The position numbers were made by a program, and so were the translations under genes. Shown here piece by piece: positions 46,572-55,377 of a DNA stretch of 64,000 bases. Positions within the stretch are counted from its first letter, which is position 1; each line of letters opens with the position of its first letter. The stretch spans positions 1 through 64,000 of the forward strand of contig DASQMC010000048.1 of assembly GCA_035645695.1 (NCBI GenBank), given 5' to 3'. Below the pieces are notes generated by a model that did no database searches, was not told the DNA's origin, and was given only the letters and a program-made list of their open reading frames with translations. This stretch comes from JAIVJZ01 sp035645695 (GTDB lineage: Bacteria > Acidobacteriota > Blastocatellia > Pyrinomonadales > Pyrinomonadaceae).

Positions 46572-47687
46572 GTGAAGATCGCATCAATCGAACTGCGTGA
46601 AATTCGCCTGCCGCTAATACATTTTTTCGAGACCAGTTTCGGGCGCACGACCGAGCGCAGAATCCTGCTCGTGCGCGCACGCGACGAAGACGGCGCGGAA
46701 GGCTGGGGCGAATGCACCGCCGGTGAGGGGCCTTTTTACAGCGAAGAGTGGGTGGAGAGCGCGTGGCCTGTGATCAAAGATTATCTCGTGCCGATGACGG
46801 TTGGGCGGGAAGTCGAAGGCGCGGCGGGAGTGTCCGTTATGATGCGCGCGGTGCGCGGCAATCGCATGGCGAAGGCCGCCATCGAGACGGCCTGTTGGGA
46901 CATCGAGGCGCGGCGCGCCGGTTTGCCGCTCTGGCAAAAGCTCGGCGGCGTGCATGCCGAGATCGCGTGCGGCGTCTCCATCGGCATACAGGACACGCCC
47001 GAAGCGTTGCTTGATAAGATCGAGCGCGAACTCGGCGCGGGCTACCGGCGCATCAAGATCAAGATCAAGCCGGGATGGGACTCGGCTATAGTTGAACGCG
47101 TGCGCGCACGCTTTCCCGATATAGGGTTAATGGTTGACGCCAACTCGGCCTACACGCTCGGAGACGCCAGGTTGTTTCAGGAGATGGACGCGCACAACCT
47201 GATGATGGTCGAGCAGCCGCTCGCTTACGACGACATGGTTGACCACGCGCGTTTGCAGGAACAGATCGAGACGCCCGTGTGCCTTGACGAGTCGGTACGT
47301 TCGAGCGAGGACGCGCGCAAAGCGATTGAGATGGGCGCGTGTCGCATCGTCAACATCAAACTGGGACGCGTCGGCGGTCATAGCGAGGCGCGGAGGGTTG
47401 AGAGCGTGTGTCGCGAGAAAAACGTGCCGGTCTGGTGCGGCGGCATGCTTGAGTCGGGCATCGGGCGCGCGCACAACATCGCGCTGGCGACCCTCGCAGG
47501 GTTTACGCTGCCCGGCGACGTTTCGGCGAGCGCGCGTTACTGGGAAGAAGACATCATCGAGCCGCCCGTCATTGTCTCGGCGCGCGGCAGCATCGCCGCC
47601 CCGAGCGCGCCCGGCATCGGTTTCGAGATCAAACACAAGAGGATTGAAAGCCTGACGGTGAGGAAAGAGAGTTATACGGCCGCTTGA
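46572..47687 (+). CDS. o-Succinylbenzoate synthase / N-succinylamino-acid racemase family (enolase superfamily)
   Basis: 371 residues from GTG 46572 (AAGGAG 7 bases upstream); the frame is open 80 codons further upstream but that part crosses a terminator. Catalytic residues: K164 in RIKIKIKPGWD, K263 in VNIKLGRVGG; metal ligands D189 (MVDANS), E214 (VEQP), D239 (CLDES). The K-I-K-P-G-W-D signature is that of the OSBS/NSAR group. The protein either makes o-succinylbenzoate for menaquinone (MenC) or racemises N-succinyl-amino acids. No other men gene is here, whereas an M20 peptidase and a GNAT remnant follow, the gene neighbourhood of NSAR. Dual function is possible. Confidence 0.85.
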   Translation: MKIASIELREIRLPLIHFFETSFGRTTERRILLVRARDEDGAEGWGECTAGEGPFYSEEWVESAWPVIKDYLVPMTVGREVEGAAGVSVMMRAVRGNRMAKAAIETACWDIEARRAGLPLWQKLGGVHAEIACGVSIGIQDTPEALLDKIERELGAGYRRIKIKIKPGWDSAIVERVRARFPDIGLMVDANSAYTLGDARLFQEMDAHNLMMVEQPLAYDDMVDHARLQEQIETPVCLDESVRSSEDARKAIEMGACRIVNIKLGRVGGHSEARRVESVCREKNVPVWCGGMLESGIGRAHNIALATLAGFTLPGDVSASARYWEEDIIEPPVIVSARGSIAAPSAPGIGFEIKHKRIESLTVRKESYTAA

Positions 47688-47728
47688 TCGCGTGTGCGAA
47701 GTTTAGCGCGGGAGGCCGTTGAGAGATT

Positions 47729-48901
47729 ATGGCGTTTGAATTCAAACAGAGTGATGCAAGCGCGTTCAGCGAGTATTTTAAAAAGCGCGAGGGCGATGTG
47801 TTGTCGCTGGTGCGCGCGTTGGTTGAAATCGAATCACCATCCGGCGATCTGGAAGGCAATGCCGCGGTCGTCTCGTTGCTCTCGGATGCGGCGCGAAGTC
47901 TCGGAGTCGAGACCGAAGTCACGCTTGAGTCGGACGCTGTGTACGGCTCGCACCTGCTGATCCGGGCTTTCGGTGAAGACAAGACGGACGCGCCGACGAC
48001 GCTCATTCTGGGGCACACGGACACGGTTCACCCGCGCGGCTCGATTGCGGCGCGGCCGTGGCGCGAAGAAGACGGGCGCGTCTACGGCCCCGGCATCTTC
48101 GACATGAAGGCCAACTGCGCGCTTGCTCTGGAATCGCTGCGCGCGTGCGCGACGCTCGAACTGCGCCCGGCGAATCCGGTCGTCATCCTGCTGACGTGCG
48201 ACGAAGAGGTGGGGAGCCAGAGCGGCCGCGCGCTGGTGGAAGCGGCGGCACGGAGCGCGGCGAATGTGTTTGTGTTTGAACCGTCCGCGCCGGGCGGTAG
48301 CGCGAAGACCGGGCGCAAGGGTACGAGTTCGTACACGGTGCGCGCCGACGGTATCGCCGCGCACGCGGGGCTTGAACCTGAGAAGGGCGCGAGCGCGATT
48401 CTGGAAATAGCACGTCAGATCGAGCGACTGCACACGTTCGGCGATGCGGCGCGCGGAGTGACCGTCAATGCGGGCGTCGTTTCGGGCGGGACGCGCTCCA
48501 ACGTCGTCGCCGCCGAAGCGCACACGGAAATTGACGTGCGTTTCAGCACGATGGACGACGCGCTGCGAATGGAAGAGACGATCCTGAACCTGCGCCCGTT
48601 CGACGAGCGCGTCAAACTCTCGGTCGAGGGCAGCATCAACCGCCCGCCGCTCGAAAGGAGCGACGCGGTCGTCGCGCTCTACCATCGCGCCCGCCGAATC
48701 GCCGAGTTGCTGGACTTCGAGTTGGGCGAGACGAGCGTCGGCGGCGCGTCCGACGGCAACTTCGCGGCGGCGGTGGGCGCTACCGTCCTCGACGGGTTGG
48801 GTATCGCGGGCGACGGCGCGCACGCCGCGCACGAACATATCCACAGGGACGACATCGCGCGGCGCGGCGCGTTGCTGGCCGGGCTGCTCGTCACCGTCTG
48901 A
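47729..48901 (+). CDS. M20 family metallopeptidase (glutamate carboxypeptidase / desuccinylase-like)
   Basis: 390 residues. Zinc-binding pattern of M20: HTDTVHPRG with H and the following D in VYGPGIFDMK, the general base in DEEVGSQSG, and a late HAAHEHIH. Dimerisation-domain block: KGTSSYTVRADGIAAHAGLEP. Members cleave carboxypeptidase-type peptide or N-acyl-amino acid bonds. Next to a NSAR-type racemase, a desuccinylase role for N-succinyl-amino acids is attractive, but it is only inferred from context. ATG 47729 is 41 bases after the racemase stop. Confidence 0.88.
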   Translation: MAFEFKQSDASAFSEYFKKREGDVLSLVRALVEIESPSGDLEGNAAVVSLLSDAARSLGVETEVTLESDAVYGSHLLIRAFGEDKTDAPTTLILGHTDTVHPRGSIAARPWREEDGRVYGPGIFDMKANCALALESLRACATLELRPANPVVILLTCDEEVGSQSGRALVEAAARSAANVFVFEPSAPGGSAKTGRKGTSSYTVRADGIAAHAGLEPEKGASAILEIARQIERLHTFGDAARGVTVNAGVVSGGTRSNVVAAEAHTEIDVRFSTMDDALRMEETILNLRPFDERVKLSVEGSINRPPLERSDAVVALYHRARRIAELLDFELGETSVGGASDGNFAAAVGATVLDGLGIAGDGAHAAHEHIHRDDIARRGALLAGLLVTV

Positions 48902-48903
48902 GC

Positions 48904-49059
48904 GCGAGCGAACTCTGTTACGAACCCATGCGGCTCGACACGCTTCCCGCGATGAATGAAGCGATCAAGCTATATGCCTCGCTCGGCTTCAGACGTATCG
49001 AGCCTAATCGCTACAATCCAATCGACGGCGCGCTTTTCATGGAGTTGAAGCTAAGTTGA
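48904..49059 (+). pseudogene. C-terminal remnant of a GNAT acetyltransferase
   Basis: In the +1 frame just after the M20 stop, the sequence reads YEPMRLDTLPAMNEAIKL then YASLGFRRIEP and GALFMELKLS before TGA at 49057. This is the usual C-terminal half of a GNAT domain (MRLDTL, LYxSLGFRxI, FMELxL) without the acetyl-CoA loop. No start or upstream half is present. It is most likely a deletion remnant. Its location fits the N-succinyltransferase that accompanies NSAR and desuccinylase elsewhere. Confidence 0.7.
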
Positions 49060-49096
49060 GTTGATTTTCACAACCCACTTGAGAGGAACGAGATTC

Positions 49097-50851
49097 ATGT
49101 CCGCACGGCGCATCGCAGTCTTTTTTCTACTGGCATTGCTGTTCGTCAACGTCCCGTCGTCCCGCTTGCGATTCGGGGCGGCGCGGCCGAACGTCGCGCT
49201 GGCGGCATCGCGCGATCCGGTGCGCGCGCCGCGCGGCATGGTCGCTTCGACGAGCAAGATCGCGTCCGAGGTCGGCGTGGACATCCTGAAGCGCGGAGGA
49301 AACGCGGTAGACGCGGCGATTGCCGTGGCCTTCGCGCTCGCCGTGACTTATCCCGCGGCGGGAAACCTCGGCGGCGGCGGCTTCATGTTGATTCGCCTGC
49401 GCGACGGTCGCACGACCGCGATTGATTACCGCGAGATGGCTCCGATGGCGGCGACGCGCAACATCTATCTGGACGCTCAGGGCAACCTGATCAAAGGCGA
49501 AGGCTCATCTACTATCGGCTATCGCGCGGCGGGCGTACCGGGCACGGTCGCCGGGATGGAACTCGCGCACAGGAAATACGCGTCGGGGCGTTTGACGTGG
49601 GCGCAGTTAGCCGAACCGGCGCGGCGTTTGGCGGCGAACGGTTTCACGGTCAGTCATCAATTCGCGCGATCTTTGCGTTCGAGCGACGATCTGCTCGGGC
49701 GCTACGCCGACAGCAAGCGCATCTTCCTGAACGGCGGTCGCTACTTCAAGGAAGGGGACACGCTCAGGCAACCGGAACTCGCGGCGACTTTCGCGCGTTT
49801 GCAGCGCGGCGGCGCGCGCGAATTTTACGAAGGCGAAACGGCGCGTCTTATCGCCGAAGACATGCAACGCAACAAGGGCTTGATGACGCTCGCGGATTTG
49901 CGCGGCTACGAAGCGAAGGAGCGCGTGCCTTTGCGCACAACCTATCGCGGCCACGAAGTGATCTCGATGCCGCCGCCCTCTTCGGGCGGGGCGGTGCTCA
50001 TCGAAATGCTCAACATCCTCGAAGGCTACGATCTGCGTAACATGAACTGGGCTTCGTCGGAAAAATATCATCTCGTGACGGAGGCGATGCGGCGCGCATT
50101 CGCAGACCGCGCCGAATACATGGGCGATGCGGATTTCGTCAAAGTTCCCATAGCCGGTCTGATCGATAAGAAGTACGCCGAGCGACAGCGCGCAAGCATC
50201 AACCTCGAACGCGCCTCGACGAGCACGGAGATACGCGCCGGGCAACCCGCCGGCTACGAGTCGGAAGAGACGACGCACTTCACCGTGGTTGACGCGGAGG
50301 GCAACGCCGTGTCGAACACTTACACTTTGAACCTCGGCTTCGGCTCCGGCGTCACCGCGCGCGGAACGGGCGTCCTGTTGAATAACGAGATGGACGATTT
50401 CGCCGCGAAGCCCGGAACGCCGAACGCTTTCGGGCTGATTCAGGGCGAGCGCAACGCGGTCGCGCCGCGCAAGCGCCCGCTGTCGGCGATGACGCCGACC
50501 TTCGTCCTGCGCAAAAACGGCACGCTCTGGTTCACCATCGGCACGCCCGGCGGCCCGACGATCATCAACACCGTGCTGCAAGCGATCATGAACATCGTGG
50601 ATCACGATATGGACATCCAGCAGGCCATTGATTCGCCGCGCATCCATCATCAATGGCTGCCGGACGAGATCGTCCACGAGCCTTACGGCCTCTCCGCCGA
50701 CACGCAGCGCGCACTCGCGGCGCGCGGGCACAAACTCTCCGCGCGCCCGCGCTACATGGGCGACGCGCACGGCATCATGATCGAGGATAAGACCGGAATC
50801 CGGCTCGGCGCGAGCGACTCGCGAAACGAAGGCGCGGCGGTCGGGTATTGA
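49097..50851 (+). CDS. ggt: Gamma-glutamyltransferase
   Basis: 584 residues from ATG 49097 with GAGAGGAAC upstream. The N-terminal signal peptide indicates a secreted enzyme. It cleaves glutathione and other gamma-glutamyl compounds and moves the glutamyl group to water or amino acids. Ntn-hydrolase nucleophile T392 in SEETTHFTVVD starts the small subunit after self-cleavage; the conserved GSGVTARGTGVLLNNEMDDF, RPLSAMTP and IGTPGGPTII blocks follow. Length is normal for the proenzyme. Confidence 0.95.
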   Translation: MSARRIAVFFLLALLFVNVPSSRLRFGAARPNVALAASRDPVRAPRGMVASTSKIASEVGVDILKRGGNAVDAAIAVAFALAVTYPAAGNLGGGGFMLIRLRDGRTTAIDYREMAPMAATRNIYLDAQGNLIKGEGSSTIGYRAAGVPGTVAGMELAHRKYASGRLTWAQLAEPARRLAANGFTVSHQFARSLRSSDDLLGRYADSKRIFLNGGRYFKEGDTLRQPELAATFARLQRGGAREFYEGETARLIAEDMQRNKGLMTLADLRGYEAKERVPLRTTYRGHEVISMPPPSSGGAVLIEMLNILEGYDLRNMNWASSEKYHLVTEAMRRAFADRAEYMGDADFVKVPIAGLIDKKYAERQRASINLERASTSTEIRAGQPAGYESEETTHFTVVDAEGNAVSNTYTLNLGFGSGVTARGTGVLLNNEMDDFAAKPGTPNAFGLIQGERNAVAPRKRPLSAMTPTFVLRKNGTLWFTIGTPGGPTIINTVLQAIMNIVDHDMDIQQAIDSPRIHHQWLPDEIVHEPYGLSADTQRALAARGHKLSARPRYMGDAHGIMIEDKTGIRLGASDSRNEGAAVGY

Positions 50852-50933
50852 AATCGGGTGTTGAACTCGGGCATTGAAAGTGATGAGCGATGTCTGTGAA
50901 GCTGTTTGAAAAGTCAGAGTGCTTGTGTCCCAT

Positions 50934-51130
50934 CAGGGACAATTGACAATAGCCCAGCCATTGATGGCTGGGACTAACATGCATGAATTATTGATTGGAG
51001 TCCCGCAGGGACGATTGAAATAACGAATGATTCAATCTTCAATCGTCCCTACGGGACTCTCCCATTATTCCGCAACTTATTCCCGGCACTAAAGTACCGG
51101 GCTAATAGCAATCGTCCCTCCGGGACTCGT
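50934..51130. repeat. REP-like palindrome cluster
   Basis: Several related imperfect palindromes in a gene-free spacer of 470 bases: GTCCCATCAGGGAC with CCCAGCCAT-TG-ATGGCTGGG, a unit with GAGTCCCGCAGGGACGATTGAA (50998-51019), its inverted copy at 51038-51059, CCCGGCACTAAAGTACCGGG, and a third AATCGTCCCTCCGGGACTC copy (51110-51128). Such GTCCC...GGGACGATTGAA elements look like interspersed palindromes mobilised by RAYT-type enzymes; none is encoded here. Confidence 0.85.
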
Positions 51131-51322
51131 TCAAAAAGCTTCTGAGGAATCGTCGAAAGGTTCTCGGGCGAATCGTAATTTGAAAGTTTCCAGCGTATGT
51201 TTTCGCGCGTGGCAAACGTGCGGCGAAGAATATCTTCTCGCAAAGTCGAAAGGCGCGATTGTCGTGTGGGAAGAATGACGGGGAAGTCAGCATAAGCTCC
51301 GAATTTGAAGAGGATTGCGTTC

Positions 51323-53026
<1,704 letters not shown>

Positions 53027-53046
53027 TACGGCGGCAGACGTAAACG

Positions 53047-53130
53047 AAAACTCCGCGCGTCGTCTTCGATAAAGACGACGCGCGGAGTTTTCCTTTTCGA
53101 TAAAGACGACGCGCGGAGATTTCCTTGCCG
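53047..53130. terminator. Hairpin terminator with a duplicated right arm
   Basis: Stem AAAACTCCGCGCGTCGTCTT (53047-53066) against 53072-53091, 20 perfect pairs, 5-base loop. The loop and right arm are then repeated from about 53096 (TTCGATAAAGACGACGCGCGGAG at 53065 and 53096), so a second right arm competes for the same left arm. It stands between convergent genes. Confidence 0.85.
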
Positions 53131-53157
53131 GGACATGCCGCCCGAAAGTGACGGCGA

Positions 53158-55377
53158 CTATTCGTAGCTGAGCGCGTCCACGGCATCCTGCCGCGCGGCG
53201 CGCATCGCCGGGTAGAGCGCGCCGATGCTCCCGCCCACCACGCCGATGAGCAGCGAGATCAAAACCCAACGCGGCTCTATCTCGACGCTCAGATTGCTCA
53301 CACGCATCAGCGCGAAACGCGCCGCGAACGTCAGCGCGAGTCCGAGCAGCACGCCCAGCACGCTTACCAGCAACGCCTCCTGTTCTATCACCCAAGCGAT
53401 CATCGTGTTCGACATGCCGAGCGATTTCAAGATGCCGATCTGGCGCGTGCGCTCCGTAACGGTCGTGTACATCGCCAGGAGAATGACGAGCATGCTGATG
53501 GCCGCGGCGATGGCGACCACGACGCTTATGAAAACGTTCAAAGCGGGCACGCCCGTCGCGTAGAGTTCCGGCAGGTCGCGCGTGAAGATGATCTGATCTT
53601 CGGGGAAAGACTGGTGAATGCGCTCGGCCAGAGCATCCTGTTCCGCCGGGTTCGCGGCGGCGACGAGGATGCTCGTGCAACTCGTTTCACTGCCGACATG
53701 CGCCTGCATCGTCGCGAGCGGGATTTTGATGCGCGCGCCGCCGGGCGGTTCGTAGATGCCGACGATGCGAAACGGGCGGCCGTAAAGTTCGAGCGTGTCG
53801 CCGACCTGCGCCTTGCGTTGTTCGATCCAGATCGAATCGACGATAGCCACGTCGCCGCTTTTCGGCAGCGGGTCTCCGCCGGTCATCCGCAGGCCCGAGA
53901 GTTGCGAGTAGGAATCGAAATCGATCCCGTCCACGAGGCGGACGCCGAAGCCGCTGTCGCTGCTGGCGGTGGTTTGCCCGAGCGGGACGGCGGCGCGCAC
54001 GCCGGGCAGGCGCGCAACTTCCGCCGCGTGCGAGACGGGCATTGCGAACGGCTGCGAACCGCTCAGGCCGACCGTGCCGGAGGCGCGCAGCATGATCTCC
54101 GCGCCGACCCCTGCCTCGCGGCGGCCGCGCTCGCGCAAAACTCCGTGTGCCAGCCCGACCGTGAACACGATGAGCAAAACGCCGACGGCGATGCCCGTGA
54201 TGCTCACCAGCGTGCGCGCCGGGCGATGTGCGATGTTTGAGAGAACGAGATTATCCATAGCATTTTTTAAACGCGGGTGGCGTTCGACGATGCGGCTCGT
54301 GGCCGCCGGGAGCATGCCTGTGACGAGCATCGCGAGGCCGATGCCTGTCCAGAAAATCATTCCGGCCTTGCGCACGAGCGCGAGCGTGATGCCCGTCGCC
54401 GCGGCGAAGCCGAGCGTGCGCAGGACGACTTCCGTGCCGCCCTCGTAGACGCCGATAGTCGCGGGCACGAAGCCGAACACGAAGTTGATCACCTTCGTCA
54501 AAGATTCGATGACGTAAGGCGCGTCGAAGCCGGGGTGAAAGCCGAGCATGCGCAGCGTCACGTAAACCTCAAAGACGCTCGACGCGTGGGCGGCGAGGTC
54601 GAAGGCGACGATGAGGAAGAAAGAGCCGCGATGTTGGTGGTAAAAATCGTATGTGTTGGATTCGAGTTCGTTGATATGCGCGCGTCGTTTGACGAGAGCG
54701 CGCGGCTCGAAGCCACGCGCGGCGAGGCGTTCGAGAACCCAGGTCAGCGGCATCACGCGGCGCGAGGCGGCCAACCCCACGGCTAGCAGAGCCAGCACGG
54801 CGACGCTCGCGATGAGAAGCAGCGCGTAGTGCGCGGCGTCGGGCAGGTCGTAGGACGCGAGCATGACGCACGCGCCGCTCAGAATGAAGAGGACGACCGA
54901 GAGGTTGTAGAGCAGGTTGTCAACGACGAGAGCCTGCACGCCCATGACGAGCGGGACGCGTTTGCGCAGGAGCGCGGCCTTCGTCGCTTCGCCCAGAATC
55001 GGCCCGGTAAACGTGAGGAATGAAATCGCCTCGCCGCTCAGGCGCGTGGTGAAAGCCTGCCAGAGATTGAAATGCCGGTGGCCGGGCGGCACGGCCAGAT
55101 ACATCGGGATGGCGCGAATGAAATGGCGCGTGCCGCTGATGCAGAGCAGGACGATGAAACCGAAGCCGATGCGCGCGAGCGTGTCGAAGATGGACTGCAC
55201 GCCGACGCGTTTGACGACGTAGACGAGCAGCGCGAGGCCGAGCGCAAAGGCCACGAGTTGCACCCACATGATGCGGCGGCGGCGGCGGCCTTTGCCTTCG
55301 GCGGCATCTACTTCGCCCGATTCCGCGCCCGCCCCGGTGGATGCGGTGGGTCTGACTTTTTCTTCGAGCGAGATCAA
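53158..55377 (-). CDS. Fusion of a lysylphosphatidylglycerol-synthase-type flippase domain with an FtsX/MacB-type permease
   Basis: 739 residues in one open frame. Residues about 35-365 carry a multi-helix membrane region of the LPG_synthase_TM/UPF0104 type, the flippase part of MprF: the GEAISFLTFTGPILGEATKA block, NFVFGFVPATIGVYEGG and the VRKAGMIFWTGIGL end. From about 375, IAHRPARTLVSITGIAVGV begins an FtsX/MacB permease: membrane helix, a MacB-PCD-like extracytoplasmic domain (about 410-600), and three membrane helices (VFISVVVAIAAAISMLV, then GILKSLG and AMRAARQDAVDAL). The start is TTG overlapping the stop of the upstream gene (TTGA). No ABC ATPase is adjacent. I know of no standard protein with this fusion; a lipid or glycolipid transfer across the inner membrane is likely. 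Confidence 0.8.
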   Translation of the reverse strand: MISLEEKVRPTASTGAGAESGEVDAAEGKGRRRRRIMWVQLVAFALGLALLVYVVKRVGVQSIFDTLARIGFGFIVLLCISGTRHFIRAIPMYLAVPPGHRHFNLWQAFTTRLSGEAISFLTFTGPILGEATKAALLRKRVPLVMGVQALVVDNLLYNLSVVLFILSGACVMLASYDLPDAAHYALLLIASVAVLALLAVGLAASRRVMPLTWVLERLAARGFEPRALVKRRAHINELESNTYDFYHQHRGSFFLIVAFDLAAHASSVFEVYVTLRMLGFHPGFDAPYVIESLTKVINFVFGFVPATIGVYEGGTEVVLRTLGFAAATGITLALVRKAGMIFWTGIGLAMLVTGMLPAATSRIVERHPRLKNAMDNLVLSNIAHRPARTLVSITGIAVGVLLIVFTVGLAHGVLRERGRREAGVGAEIMLRASGTVGLSGSQPFAMPVSHAAEVARLPGVRAAVPLGQTTASSDSGFGVRLVDGIDFDSYSQLSGLRMTGGDPLPKSGDVAIVDSIWIEQRKAQVGDTLELYGRPFRIVGIYEPPGGARIKIPLATMQAHVGSETSCTSILVAAANPAEQDALAERIHQSFPEDQIIFTRDLPELYATGVPALNVFISVVVAIAAAISMLVILLAMYTTVTERTRQIGILKSLGMSNTMIAWVIEQEALLVSVLGVLLGLALTFAARFALMRVSNLSVEIEPRWVLISLLIGVVGGSIGALYPAMRAARQDAVDALSYE

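Noticed and set aside
51209..51225. Sigma54-like GG-N10-GC near the M24 peptidase
   Set aside because: Only the GG and GC spacing fits (TGGCAAACGTGCGGC); neither half resembles the consensus enough.
55374..55377. Frameshift or assembly error joining genes
   Set aside because: The TTGA overlap is a normal coupling signal, and both proteins have complete ends.
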